Source of the DNA: Streptomyces griseorubiginosus
GTDB lineage: Bacteria > Actinomycetota > Actinomycetes > Streptomycetales > Streptomycetaceae
Length of the DNA: 64,000 nt
Assembly (NCBI RefSeq): GCF_001514195.1
Contig: NZ_KQ948747.1
Span: 120,321 to 184,320 of the forward strand
Reading direction: 5' to 3'
Of the stretch, positions 16,625 through 25,577 are shown piece after piece. A model generated the notes under the pieces. The model made no database searches. It had not been told where the DNA came from and saw only the letters and a list, made by a program, of their open reading frames with translations. Each line of letters begins with the position of its first letter. Positions within the stretch are counted from its first letter, which is position 1. A program made the translations under genes and the position numbers.

Positions 16625-18040
16625 CTAGTGGGCGTGCACGACCACGATCCCGCCCAGCAGCTCGCCGGCAAGCGCTGTGGCCGTGGGGGATACCCCCGCC
16701 ACCCGGCACATCAGCTCAAGCCCGTAAAGTCTGGCCCAGGTGGCCGCGTTCCAGGAGCCCATGTCGGCCAGCGCTGCCGCTACTTCGGCCACCTTGACGC
16801 CCTTACGGCGCGTCGGCTTATCGCGCAAGTGGGCAACAAGTGCCCCATTACGGTGCACGACGAAGTCTGACTCCATATCATCGCGACGAGCGGGGCCATC
16901 GGCGCGCACACGGGTGATGTGACAGTTGGTCACGGCCAGCGTCCCTGCCGACAACTCCGGCCTGGGCGGGCCCATCCGCCAGTCACCGGCCAGCACCAGC
17001 GTGTGCGGGCCCAGCGCGACAGCAGCGACAGTGACCGCCTCGGCACCGGCTGGGTGCCGGTCGCGGCAGGCAGCCAGCTGCGCCCAGGTTCCACGGGTGA
17101 GCGCGTCACCCGCGAGGCCTAGCCGGCGCAGCGCCTCGGCAGGTCCGAGATCGCGCACGACCGTCGCGCAGTAGCCCCCCTCGCCTGTCAGGGAATCCAC
17201 CCACGCTTCCAGCTGATGCTGGCACGACACAGGTGGCTGCTGTGGCGGGGCGGCCTCGGACAGGCCGCCCCGGGCTGTGGTCCACACCACTGTGCGATCG
17301 CCGCCGCGCAATTGCGCCTGACCCCTGACCACGACCAGCTCATGTCCTGGGCCGGCTATCTCGCTGACCACCGTTCCGTCGGGGTAGCGCATCTGCAGCA
17401 TCCCGTCCTCGTCGAGGACGAGATACATCCGGGCCTGGGCCTCGGCGTCTCGCGGGTGAACCACCCCATGCTTATCCATCACGTTGAGCTGGCCCTGCTC
17501 GTAGGCGTGGTTCCACTTCAGCTCGCCATACGTATCGAGCACCGCTACCCACGAACCATCGGCAATCAGAACGGTACTGCCGTCGTCGCTGGTCAGGCTC
17601 TGATGCCGTAGTCTCTCGCCGCGCCGTAGCACCGCCCTTCGCCCTGGCTGCGGGGCGGCCACTGGTACGGTCGCCGCCCCGGTGGTCCAGACCACCCGGC
17701 TGTCGTCATCCACCAGCACAGCCTCGCCGCTGTCCCGCACCTCCAGCCGCTGTGCGCCGGACCTGGCTGTGCCACTCGTCCACACCGGCCGCCGGCCGCC
17801 GCCCCAAGCCACCAGATCGCCATCCAGGCCCAGAGCCAGGCAAGAAGACCGCCCGACCGGGGCGGACCACACCGGCCGACCCAGCGTGTTCTCATACAGA
17901 ACCACCCCGGAGCCCATAGTATGAAGCAGGGAGTAGCCACCCGAAGACGAGGTGAGCGACTGGCACCTCAGCACCCCGCCCCGCGCCAGCCAAGAACCAC
18001 CATGCCCCGGCGGCAACTTTGCATCCGCATCAACCGTCAC
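16625..18040 (-). CDS. Bulb-type lectin repeats fused to a DUF6461-like domain
   Basis: A 471-residue protein. The N-terminal ~250 residues show two or three B-lectin (mannose-binding bulb lectin) units: LARGGVLRCQSLTSSSGGYS, LRRGERLRHQSLTSDDGSTV and a third with YLVLDEDGMLQMRYPDGTVV, each a beta-prism strand set ending in VW or WN. The C-terminal ~190 residues match the DUF6461 pattern (GYCATVVRDLGPAEALRRLG; then WRMGPPRPELSAGTLAVTNC). No signal peptide or membrane segment is seen, so it should be cytoplasmic. Function unknown: carbohydrate or glycoconjugate binding by the lectin part is plausible. It ends close to an IS1380 remnant and lies beside an AbiEii-like pair. Confidence 0.8.
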   Translation of the reverse strand: MTVDADAKLPPGHGGSWLARGGVLRCQSLTSSSGGYSLLHTMGSGVVLYENTLGRPVWSAPVGRSSCLALGLDGDLVAWGGGRRPVWTSGTARSGAQRLEVRDSGEAVLVDDDSRVVWTTGAATVPVAAPQPGRRAVLRRGERLRHQSLTSDDGSTVLIADGSWVAVLDTYGELKWNHAYEQGQLNVMDKHGVVHPRDAEAQARMYLVLDEDGMLQMRYPDGTVVSEIAGPGHELVVVRGQAQLRGGDRTVVWTTARGGLSEAAPPQQPPVSCQHQLEAWVDSLTGEGGYCATVVRDLGPAEALRRLGLAGDALTRGTWAQLAACRDRHPAGAEAVTVAAVALGPHTLVLAGDWRMGPPRPELSAGTLAVTNCHITRVRADGPARRDDMESDFVVHRNGALVAHLRDKPTRRKGVKVAEVAAALADMGSWNAATWARLYGLELMCRVAGVSPTATALAGELLGGIVVVHAH

Positions 18041-18196
18041 AGACAGATCCTTAAACTTGTCCTACCTTCCAAGCGTGGGCCTGAGGCGGTCATTCGTAAG
18101 ATCGTCGGGCTCCGGGCTTCTGGGTCTGGCTGTGAGCTTGTCGCCACTCGATGGCTCACGCTGATCGATTGCGGGTATGGTCTCACCCGGACGTGA

Positions 18197-18874
18197 TCAG
18201 TCGATGTCCGGATCATCGGCCTCTTCCAGGAGACGGGCCGCGAGGTCGTCGGCCCACTCCACAGCCCAAGTGCGAAGCGCGGTGACGGTGGCGTCATCGA
18301 GGCCGTAGGCGGCGAAGGCTTCGTCGTCCGTCCACTCGGCGCCGGTGAGGTTCGACTGCAGATCCTCGTGCTCGAAGCGGCCGCGGGAGTGGCGGCGGCC
18401 GAACTCCTCGAGCTCGGCATTGCTCCAGCGGCGGGATGCTGCGAACACGTCGATCAGGTCGCGGGGTGCTCCGCGGTCGGCGAGGGCGCGGACCTTGGTC
18501 CCAATCACGTCCTCCTCCGCGAGGATGGGCCCGTATGGGCTATTGGCGACCGGCCGCCAGAAGATCTCCTTGAGGATGTCGACTTCGCATTCTTGCCCGG
18601 TGGCCGGGTCGGTCACGGTGAAGCGGGCGGACAGCGGGGCGGTCTCGAGCGCGTGCACCTGCCAGCCGCGGGCTTCCAGGCCGACGCGGAGTGTGGCGGC
18701 GATGTCGGCCATGGGCGCCGGGTTTTCGGTGGCGACGTCGAGGTCTTGACTGGGGCGGTTTACGAGGCGGTGCGCCCGCACGGCGTATCCACCGGTGAGG
18801 ACTAGTGGATACGGGGAACCGAGCGCCATCACATCTGCCAGGAGCCGCGTGTGCAGCTCCGGCATGTCCGTCAC
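18197..18874 (-). CDS. AbiEii/AbiGii-like nucleotidyltransferase (toxin-type)
   Basis: A 225-residue nucleotidyltransferase of the AbiEii/AbiGii toxin family. The nucleotide-binding GG and metal-binding aspartates are in LVLTGGYAVRAHRL and PSQDLDVATENP; EVDILKEIFW supplies the third acidic residue; the downstream KVRALADRGAPRDLIDVFA is the conserved K...R..RD..D segment. AbiEii enzymes block growth by modifying tRNA acceptor ends or other targets with nucleotides, and form type IV-like toxin-antitoxin or phage-abortive systems. The GTG at 18874 overlaps the stop of the preceding gene (GTGA), so the two are translated together. Not shown here to be toxic; some relatives are housekeeping-like. 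Confidence 0.85.
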   Translation of the reverse strand: MTDMPELHTRLLADVMALGSPYPLVLTGGYAVRAHRLVNRPSQDLDVATENPAPMADIAATLRVGLEARGWQVHALETAPLSARFTVTDPATGQECEVDILKEIFWRPVANSPYGPILAEEDVIGTKVRALADRGAPRDLIDVFAASRRWSNAELEEFGRRHSRGRFEHEDLQSNLTGAEWTDDEAFAAYGLDDATVTALRTWAVEWADDLAARLLEEADDPDID

Positions 18875-19263
18875 GCGGCTGCCCGGGTACGGGCGGCGAG
18901 CTGGGGGAAGTCGTCCTCCCACACGGTGCGCACGGTGCGACCGACGAGTGTGCGCAGCACCGGCCACAGATGGAGAAGCATGTCCCGGTTGAGGTAGCGG
19001 GGCAGGTCGTCACGCAGGCCCTCGTGCAGGACGGTGCGGTACAAGCCCATGCGCTGGCGAGGCTTGCCTAGGTCGTACGACGTCATCCCGGACCAGGCCA
19101 TGTGCAGCGGTAGCTCCACGACACCATGAGTCGGCCCTTGCAGCTGGTCCAGCGACTGTGGAAGACGAAGCCGGAACTTCTCCCGGTACAGCGCGAGGTC
19201 CTCGGCATCCGCGCCCGAGAGGTCTCTCGGTGCCGGGGCGCGATGCTGTGAGCTGGAAGCCAT
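18871..19263 (-). CDS. Partner of the AbiEii-like gene, possible antitoxin
   Basis: A 130-residue protein of unknown family encoded immediately upstream of, and overlapping by 4 bp with, the AbiEii-like gene. It contains RDLSGADAEDLALYREKFRL, a helical middle (YDLGKPRQRMGLYRTVLHEG) and a tryptophan/arginine-rich end (LLHLWPVLRTLVGRTVRTVW). There is no AbiEi winged-helix signature that I can see. The ATG at 19263 has only a weak ribosome site. By position it is the first gene of the pair, where antitoxins usually sit; that role is inference only. Confidence 0.7.
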   Translation of the reverse strand: MASSSQHRAPAPRDLSGADAEDLALYREKFRLRLPQSLDQLQGPTHGVVELPLHMAWSGMTSYDLGKPRQRMGLYRTVLHEGLRDDLPRYLNRDMLLHLWPVLRTLVGRTVRTVWEDDFPQLAARTRAAA

Positions 19264-19599
19264 GAGCCCATTATGGCGGTTGAAGAAGCGGCGCGGGGCA
19301 TGGGAGCGAGCCGATAGCTGGAGTGAGCAAGAAGGAGCCAGCAGGGGGCTGATCGTGGCAGCTCGGCTGGTGTGCTCGACCTGTATGCCAAGGTTACCGC
19401 GTGGAGCGTGTCGCAGGCTTGCGCCCCGTGCCTCACTGCGGGCTTCACGCGGCGGCGCACGGGTGAGGAGCACTCTGCCGCGAGTTCGTGAGGCGGCTGG
19501 GGGAAACGTCTTGATGCTCGTTCGACGCTGATTCTGACGGAGTATCACGACGCTTGCTCAGTCGGCGGTCGCCCAAGTCGCAGATCTTGGTCGGTTCCG

Positions 19600-19888
19600 A
19601 AGTTTTGATCCTCGGCGGCTGCGCGCGCTGGGGCAGCCGCAGCGACGCCTTCCACCAGCCCGGCGTGGCAATCGGCGGCAAGACCAGCATCCGGGAGCGG
19701 TCCGCTTCGAGCCGGTCCGCCGGGCGGGCCTGCAAAGTGCGGTGGATGCGCCGGCTCGCCCTGGTCAGCCAGTCTGCAAGCTGGATGTTGAAGTCCGCCG
19801 GCGAGGTAAACACTCGGCCGGGAAGGAACGAAGTTCCCAGAATGAGGCCTTCCTCGGCCTCGCCGTCTGCCTGATCATGCACCGCCAC
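19600..19888 (-). pseudogene. Remnant of an IS21-type IstA transposase
   Basis: About 85 residues of the C-terminal part of an IS21-family IstA protein remain: GTSFLPGRVFTSPADFNIQL, ADWLTRASRRIHRTLQARPA, DRLEADRSRMLVLPPI. The catalytic core is gone, the end of the frame runs into unrelated sequence, and no IstB ATP-binding gene is adjacent. It is one of two IS fossils flanking the lectin/AbiEii region. Confidence 0.7.
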
Positions 19889-19902
19889 GTCCAGCGGCTT
19901 TG

Positions 19903-20042
19903 TTAGGGCCAGTAAGCCATCGCCGCCAAATCAGCGCCGACACGGTAGCTGTCCCGGAGTCGGTCGGTGCGCACCCCCGGGTCTTTGCACAGCCAGCCAC
20001 TCGCTCCGGCCAGAGTGTGGCCGTCCGGGCTGAACGGGAGGT
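19903..20042 (-). pseudogene. Possible WD40-repeat protein tail
   Basis: A short frame reads LPFSPDGHTLAGASGWLCKD and ends after GADLAAMAYWP. FSPDGHTLA is the typical beta-propeller blade signature of bacterial WD40 proteins, so this may be the last blade of a lost gene. It is too short to be certain. Confidence 0.3.
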
Positions 20043-20134
20043 ATAGCGGAGCTCCTGGCCCTCGGCTTGATTTTGGTGCGCTCCATGCGGCTGATTGCGA
20101 CGTCGAGCAGCGGGGACCGGGCGCACTCGCAGCC

Positions 20135-20923
20135 TCAGCGCCAGTCGGGTGCCCCTGAGACGGGCGGAAGGTGAGTTTCGATCTTCGCTCGTGTCTCCCG
20201 CATCACGGAGACGATGTGGACCTCGTGTTCCCGGGTGAGCCGGGCCACCGGAACCGAGCAGCTGATGGCGTCGGTGGCGGGTGTGTCGTACCTCAGAGCG
20301 AAGCCGAAGCCGGCGATACCGGTCACCGTCTCTTCGCGGTCGATGGAATAGCCGCGCTCGCGCACCTGGGCCAGGTCGTCGAGCAGTGCGGCACGGTCGG
20401 TGTGAGTGTTCCCTGTGAGGGCGGTCAACGGCCTGTCCGCCATAGGTAGTTCGTCGTCGGCGCGCTCGGCGAGCAGCGCTTTGCCGAGGGCTCCGGCATG
20501 GGCCGGGACGCGACGGCCGACCCGGCTGATGGTGCGCAGGTACTCATGGGACTCACGGGTGACGAGGTAGACGACGTCCGGGCCGTCGAGCCGTGCCATG
20601 TGGATCGTCTCGCCGAGCGTGTCCGAGGCCTCGTCGAGGTAAGGGCGGACCGCACGGATGCGCCGGTCGCCGTCAAGATAGCTGGTGCCGGTGAGCAGCG
20701 CGCGGATCCCGATGCCGTAGAGGGAGCCGGTGGCGTCGGTGCGGACCCAGCCGCAGTCGACGAGGGTGCGGAGCAGCTGGTACATGCTGCTGCGTGGCAC
20801 GCCCAGATCCTCCGCGAGCTCGTCCAGGCGCGAGGGCTGCTCGCCCCGCGCGGCGAGCAGTTCCAGCAGCGCGACGGTCCGGGCCGCCGACTTCACGCCG
20901 CGGACACCTCTCCCCTCCGACAT
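20135..20923 (-). CDS. IclR-family regulator of the glucarate genes
   Basis: A 262-residue IclR-type regulator. The winged helix-turn-helix is at about residues 8-70 (VKSAARTVALLELLAARGEQ, LGVPRSSMYQLLRTLVDCGW); the effector-binding GAF-like domain follows, with SYLDGDRRIRAVRPYLDEAS, the AHAGALGKALLAERADDE signature, and the conserved GFALRYDTPATDAISCSVPV near the end. It is transcribed away from kdgD, and the 106-bp gap contains a strong promoter and a repeated motif that fits an operator. It probably represses kdgD-gntP-gudD until glucarate or a pathway intermediate binds. Start at ATG 20923; the ribosome site is weak. Confidence 0.9.
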   Translation of the reverse strand: MSEGRGVRGVKSAARTVALLELLAARGEQPSRLDELAEDLGVPRSSMYQLLRTLVDCGWVRTDATGSLYGIGIRALLTGTSYLDGDRRIRAVRPYLDEASDTLGETIHMARLDGPDVVYLVTRESHEYLRTISRVGRRVPAHAGALGKALLAERADDELPMADRPLTALTGNTHTDRAALLDDLAQVRERGYSIDREETVTGIAGFGFALRYDTPATDAISCSVPVARLTREHEVHIVSVMRETRAKIETHLPPVSGAPDWR

Positions 20924-20965
20924 GGCCCCATCGTAATTCCGCAGCAAACCGTGTCTGCACGCCCA

Positions 20966-21026
20966 TTGACCCGTCCTGTTCACCAATTTAATCTGCATCT
21001 GCATACATGGACGGCATCTGCATACA
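20966..21026 (+). promoter_or_regulatory. kdgD promoter with two direct-repeat operator motifs
   Basis: TTGACC (20966-20971), a 17-bp gap and TAATCT (20989-20994) make a near-consensus housekeeping promoter that should start near 21001. The 13-mer GCATCTGCATACA occurs twice, at 20995-21007 and 21014-21026, covering the start point and leader with a 19-bp period. Binding of the divergent IclR protein here would block transcription. Confidence 0.8.
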
Positions 21027-21029
21027 GGG

Positions 21030-21998
21030 ATGGAGCTCATGGCAGAGATCAGCGCGGAGGTCGCAGAAGCCACCCAGCGGCTCCGTGACGGAATGGCAAA
21101 CGGGGTGCTGTCCTTCCCCCTCACGAGCTTCCGGGACGACGGCAGCCTCGACCTGGACGCGTACAGGGCGTACCTGGCCGACAGGTTGGCCACAGCACCC
21201 GGCGCGGTGTTCCCGGCCTGCGGGACCGGAGAGTTCTTCTCGCTGGACGAGGACGAGTACCGGGCGGTTGTACGGACCACGGTCGAGATCGCCGACGGGC
21301 GGTTGCCGGTGGTCGCAGGCATCGGCTACGGCTGGGCGCAGGCGCTGCGGTTCGCCCGGATCGCGGAGGAAGCCGGTGCCGACGCCGCGCTGGTACTGCC
21401 GCATTACCTGGTCGGGGCCCCGCAGGACGGTCTGGTGGAGCAGTTGAGCCGGATCGCCGCCGGGACTCGGCTGCCACTCATCGCCTACCAGCGCGGCCAG
21501 GTCTCCTTCACCGCCGACGGCCTGCGCCGGATCGCGCGGATCCCCACCGTCGTCGGCCTGAAGGACGGACACAGCGACCTCGACCGGCTCCAACGCCTCA
21601 CGCTCGCCGCGCCCGACGGCTTCCTCTTCTTCAACGGCGCCGCCACCGCTGAGCTTCAGGCCCGTGCGTACGCCGCCGTCGGCGTCCCCGCGTACTCATC
21701 CGCGGTCCACGCCTTCGCGCCCGAGATCGCGAACGCCTTCTTCGCCGCTCTGCGGGACGGGGACGACGCGGGCGTGACCAGGCTCCTGCGCGAGTTCTAC
21801 GTTCCGCTGGTCGAACTGCGCGACCGGGTGCCGGGCTACGCCGTCTCCCTGGTCAAGGCCGCCGCCCGGCTGCGTGGCCTCCCGCTCGGTCCGGTGCGCG
21901 CCCCGCTCACCGACCCCGGCCCGGTCGACCTCGCCGACCTGGAGAAGGTGCTGGATCACGGCCTGAGCCTGGTCGGCGCCGCACGCCGATCCGCTTGA
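21030..21998 (+). CDS. kdgD: 5-dehydro-4-deoxyglucarate dehydratase
   Basis: A 322-residue DapA-superfamily enzyme that removes water and CO2 from 5-keto-4-deoxy-D-glucarate to give 2,5-dioxopentanoate (2-oxoglutarate semialdehyde). Typical features: SFPLTSFRDDGSLDLDAYRA at the start, ACGTGEFFSLDEDEY (the substrate GTGE loop specific to KdgD), the tyrosine in PLIAYQRGQVSF, and the Schiff-base lysine in VVGLKDGHSD. TIM-barrel fold, cytoplasmic. Start is either ATG 21030 or ATG 21039; neither has a well-spaced ribosome site. First gene of the glucarate set, downstream of the promoter described at 20966. Confidence 0.93.
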   Translation: MELMAEISAEVAEATQRLRDGMANGVLSFPLTSFRDDGSLDLDAYRAYLADRLATAPGAVFPACGTGEFFSLDEDEYRAVVRTTVEIADGRLPVVAGIGYGWAQALRFARIAEEAGADAALVLPHYLVGAPQDGLVEQLSRIAAGTRLPLIAYQRGQVSFTADGLRRIARIPTVVGLKDGHSDLDRLQRLTLAAPDGFLFFNGAATAELQARAYAAVGVPAYSSAVHAFAPEIANAFFAALRDGDDAGVTRLLREFYVPLVELRDRVPGYAVSLVKAAARLRGLPLGPVRAPLTDPGPVDLADLEKVLDHGLSLVGAARRSA

Positions 21999-22279
21999 CG
22001 ATCCTGCACCCGACGAACCCGCGGGTGCCCGTCGTGTTCGCCTGGTAACCCCCTACAGCCTGGACCGGAGCAGGCTCAGGCCAGTACCCACCCCGTCTCT
22101 CCTCGCTACCCCCACGCGCGGTACGGCCACAGCCGCCGCCCTCATCACCCCCAGTACCACGCGCCAGCGCCCTACCGCTCCTCCGGACGTGCGGCCGATC
22201 ACGCCGTACACCGATCGGACCGTGCGCCGAGCCGGCGGAGCCTCCGACTGCTCACTCAACAGTTCAAAGGGGAACTGCC

Positions 22280-23614
22280 ATGCCTCTGCTCGTAGTCGGG
22301 ATCAGTGTTCTGAGTCTGCTTCTCCTCATGACCAGGCTGAGGCTCAACGGCTTCGCAGCCCTCCTGCTCGTGGCGGTCGGCGTCGCACTGGTCCGTGGAA
22401 TTCCCGTGGCGAGCATCCCGGATGTCCTCTCCGAAGGCATCGGGGACCAGATCGGCGACACCATGCTCACCATAGGACTGGGCGCCATGGTCGGCCGCGT
22501 CATGGGGGACTCCGGCGCCGCACAGCGGATAGCCTGCACGCTCCTCCACGCCTTCGGCCCCCGGCGGGTTCAGGTGGCCATGGTGATCACGTCCATGCTG
22601 ATCGGCGTGACCATGTTCTACGAGGTCGCTTTCATCATCATCGTGCCCATCGCGTTCACCCTGGTCAGGGTCACCGGATCGAAGCTGTTGTGGGTCGGCC
22701 TGCCGATGTCCATCGCCCTGTCCACCATGCACAGCTTCCTGCCGCCGCACCCCGGCCCCACCGCCGTCGCCGCGACCTTCCACGCCTCCGTCGGGCTGAC
22801 GCTGTTCTACGGCCTGTTCATCGCCGTTCCCCTCGGTACGCTAATCGCCCTCACCTGGCCTCGCCTTCCGTTCATCAAGGCGATGACCCCGTCCATCCCC
22901 AAGGGCCTGGTCAGCGAGCGCGAGTTCACCGACGAGGAAATGCCAGGCCTGGGCTGGTCGTTGTTCGTGTCGCTGTTCCCCGTGGTGCTGATCGTCGCCG
23001 CCGCCGTGACCGACATGGCCACCGCCGAGAGCCCGTTCCTGCACGTCATCACCTTCATCGGCTCGGCACCGATCGCGCTGCTGCTGACGCTGTGTCTGGC
23101 GGTCTGGGCGTTCGGTCCGCGGATCGGCCGGAGTCTGGACGACGTCGGCGCCTCCTGCACCTCGGCGGCCCAGGCGATGGCGATGATCCTCCTGGTGATC
23201 GGTGCCGGCGGGGCCTTCAAGAACGTCCTCGTCGAAGGAGGGATCTCGGACTACATCAAGGACGCCACCGAGGGCTGGTCCATCTCGCCGATCGTCCTCG
23301 CCTGGGTCATCGCCGTCATCCTCCGCGTAGCGCTCGGATCGGCCACGGTTGCCGTCGTCACGGCCTCCGGCGTGGTGCTGCCGCTCCTGGCGGGCAGCGG
23401 GGTCCACCCGGAGATGATGGTTCTTGCGGTCGCCTGCGGTTCCATCGCCTGCTCCCATGTCAACGACCCGGGATTCTGGCTGTTCAAGGAGTACTTCAAC
23501 CTCTCCGTCATCGAAGCGATCAAGGTCCGTACCACCTATACGACGGTGCTCGCCGTCCTCGGCCTGGGTGCCGTCCTGGTGGCCGAGCGGACCCTCGACG
23601 TCCTCAACCTCTGA
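22280..23614 (+). CDS. GntP-family permease, probably for glucarate
   Basis: A 444-residue, roughly 12-14-helix membrane protein of the gluconate:H+ symporter (GntP) family. Family features: FAALLLVAVGVALVRGIP, IGLGAMVGRVMGDSGAAQRI, MFYEVAFIIIVPIAFTLVR, the HSFLPPHPGPTAVAATFHA loop, and the C-terminal CGSIACSHVNDPGFWLFKEY. The ATG follows AAAGGGGAACTGCC. Between kdgD and gudD, so it most likely imports D-glucarate (or galactarate/gluconate-like acids) with protons. The 280 bp between kdgD and this gene contain a small hairpin (AGCCTG/CAGGCT) but no other feature. Confidence 0.9.
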   Translation: MPLLVVGISVLSLLLLMTRLRLNGFAALLLVAVGVALVRGIPVASIPDVLSEGIGDQIGDTMLTIGLGAMVGRVMGDSGAAQRIACTLLHAFGPRRVQVAMVITSMLIGVTMFYEVAFIIIVPIAFTLVRVTGSKLLWVGLPMSIALSTMHSFLPPHPGPTAVAATFHASVGLTLFYGLFIAVPLGTLIALTWPRLPFIKAMTPSIPKGLVSEREFTDEEMPGLGWSLFVSLFPVVLIVAAAVTDMATAESPFLHVITFIGSAPIALLLTLCLAVWAFGPRIGRSLDDVGASCTSAAQAMAMILLVIGAGGAFKNVLVEGGISDYIKDATEGWSISPIVLAWVIAVILRVALGSATVAVVTASGVVLPLLAGSGVHPEMMVLAVACGSIACSHVNDPGFWLFKEYFNLSVIEAIKVRTTYTTVLAVLGLGAVLVAERTLDVLNL

Positions 23615-23681
23615 ACCCGCCAGCCTCCTGGACCCGGAAACATCCGACCCACCGCACCACCTCACCGCAGAAGGACACCCG

Positions 23682-25016
23682 ATGAGCAGCGGACAGCCGA
23701 CCGTCACGTCGTTCTCCGTCTACCCGGTCGCCGGCCGGGACAGCATGGAGCTGAACCTTTCCGGCGCACACGGCCCCTACTTCACCCGCAACGTCGTCGT
23801 CCTCACCGACTCCGAGGGACGTACCGGACTCGGGGAAGTACCCGGCGGGGAAAAGATCACGCAGACGCTGCGAGACGCCGAGTCCCTGGTCGTCGGCGCG
23901 AAGGTGGGCGACTACAAGCGCGTCCTGCGCATGATCGGCGACCGGTTCGCCGATCGAGACGCCGGTGGACGGGGTGCCCAGACCTTCGACCTGCGGACCA
24001 CTGTCCACACCGTCACCGCCGTCGAGTCGGCGCTGCTCGATCTCCTCGGACAGCACCTCGACGTGCCCGTCGCGGCGCTCCTGGGAGATGGTCAACAGCG
24101 GAATTCCGTAAAGGTGTTGGGCTACCTCTTCTACGTCGGCGACCCGGACGCGACCGACCTGGAGTACGTCCGCGAACCCGACTCTCCTGTGGAGTGGTAC
24201 CGGGTCCGGCACGAGGAGGCCCTGTCGCCGGAAGCGATCGTCCGTCAGGCTGAAGCGGCCTACGACCTCTACGGATTCCGGGACTTCAAGCTCAAGGGGG
24301 GCGTCCTGGAGGGCGCCGAGGAGGTCATGGCCGTACGCGCCCTCAAGAACCGTTTCCCCGAGGCCCGGATCACCCTCGACCCGAACGGCGCGTGGTCACT
24401 GCGCGAGGCGATCGAGCTGTGCCGGCCCCTGGTCGGCACGCTCGCCTACGCCGAGGACCCCTGCGGAGCCGAAGGCGGCTACTCCGGACGGGAGATCCTC
24501 GCCGAGTTCCGGCGCAACACCGGCCTTCCCACCGCAACCAACATGATCGCCACCGACTGGCGTCAGATGACCCACGCCCTGGCCCTCCAGTCGGTCTCCA
24601 TCCCGCTGGCCGACCCGCACTTCTGGACCATGCAGGGCTCTGTGCGCGTAGCGCAGCTGTGCAACGCGATGGGCCTGACCTGGGGCTGCCACTCCAACAA
24701 CCACTTCGACATCTCCCTGGCCATGGTGACCCACTGCGGTGCTGCGGCACCGGGTGAGTACAACGCCCTGGACACACACTGGATCTGGCAGGAGGGACTG
24801 GAACGGCTCACCACCGCCCCACCGCGCATCGATGCCGGTGAGATCGCCGTCCCGGACGCCCCGGGGTTGGGCGTCCACCTCGACACGGACCGGCTCCTCG
24901 CGGCCCACGAGCTCTACCGGGAGAAGGCATTGGGGGCACGCGACGATGCCGTCACCATGCAATACCTGATCCCTGACTGGGAATTCAACGCCAAGCGCCC
25001 CTGCCTGGTGCGGTAG
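23682..25016 (+). CDS. gudD: Glucarate dehydratase
   Basis: A 444-residue enolase-superfamily enzyme converting D-glucarate to 5-keto-4-deoxyglucarate. Visible: the N-terminal capping domain with the ARNVVVLTDSEG-like segment (FTRNVVVLTDSEGRTGLGEV), the catalytic KxK-like FRDFKLKGGVLEG, metal ligands in ITLDPNGAW, YAEDPCGAE and TNMIATDWRQM, and the catalytic histidine region WGCHSNNHFDISLAMVTHC. Length is normal. The ATG at 23682 follows AGAAGGACACCCG. Together with kdgD and the permease this completes two of the three steps to 2-oxoglutarate; the semialdehyde dehydrogenase is not in the window. Confidence 0.95.
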   Translation: MSSGQPTVTSFSVYPVAGRDSMELNLSGAHGPYFTRNVVVLTDSEGRTGLGEVPGGEKITQTLRDAESLVVGAKVGDYKRVLRMIGDRFADRDAGGRGAQTFDLRTTVHTVTAVESALLDLLGQHLDVPVAALLGDGQQRNSVKVLGYLFYVGDPDATDLEYVREPDSPVEWYRVRHEEALSPEAIVRQAEAAYDLYGFRDFKLKGGVLEGAEEVMAVRALKNRFPEARITLDPNGAWSLREAIELCRPLVGTLAYAEDPCGAEGGYSGREILAEFRRNTGLPTATNMIATDWRQMTHALALQSVSIPLADPHFWTMQGSVRVAQLCNAMGLTWGCHSNNHFDISLAMVTHCGAAAPGEYNALDTHWIWQEGLERLTTAPPRIDAGEIAVPDAPGLGVHLDTDRLLAAHELYREKALGARDDAVTMQYLIPDWEFNAKRPCLVR

Positions 25017-25054
25017 ACGACTGTCTGAGTGCCCTGCTCTCTTCCGCCCATGGT

Positions 25055-25432
25055 GTGCGCGACGCCAGAACGATCGTCTCGTCCGCCAAGGCCGCCTCGA
25101 CGGGCGCCGCACCGACAGCAGTATGGTCACCCGCCGTCACGAAAAGCTGGGTCGACACCGGCTTCAAGAATGCCGTCGTCGAGCACGGCGCCACCCTCGG
25201 AATCGACGTCGAGGTCGTCAACAGAAACCCCGAGAAGCGCGGCTTCCACGTCGTGAAAAGGCGCTGGGTGGTAGGGCGCAGCATTGGATGGATCATGCTG
25301 CACCGGCGTCTCGCCCGCGACTACGAGACCCTCACCACCAGCTCCGCAGCCATGATCCACGTCGCCTCGATCGACAACCTCGCCAAGCGGATAACGGACG
25401 AGACCACCCCCACCTGGCGAGGAACTTACTAG
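25055..25432 (+). pseudogene. C-terminal remnant of an IS5-type transposase
   Basis: A frame of about 125 codons ends with the C-terminal DDE region of an IS5-family transposase: WVDTGFKNAVVEHGATLGID, VVNRNPEKRGFHVVKRRWVV, then RSIGWIMLHRRLARDYETLT, with the glutamate of the usual VVERTFAWL replaced (VVGRSIGWI), so the active site is lost even in this piece. The first 40 codons do not match. It lies 40 bp after gudD. Confidence 0.75.
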
Positions 25433-25577
25433 AAGATAAGGGGCAATCTTTTTAGATCAAACGCCCTCTGAACGAGCGTCTCATCCTGACTTTCGGCTGG
25501 CGCCCCCGGACCTTCCCTCCCGCCCCGCCTGGTCACCCGACGGACACTGGATCAGATGCACTGGACTTCCACTTCGA

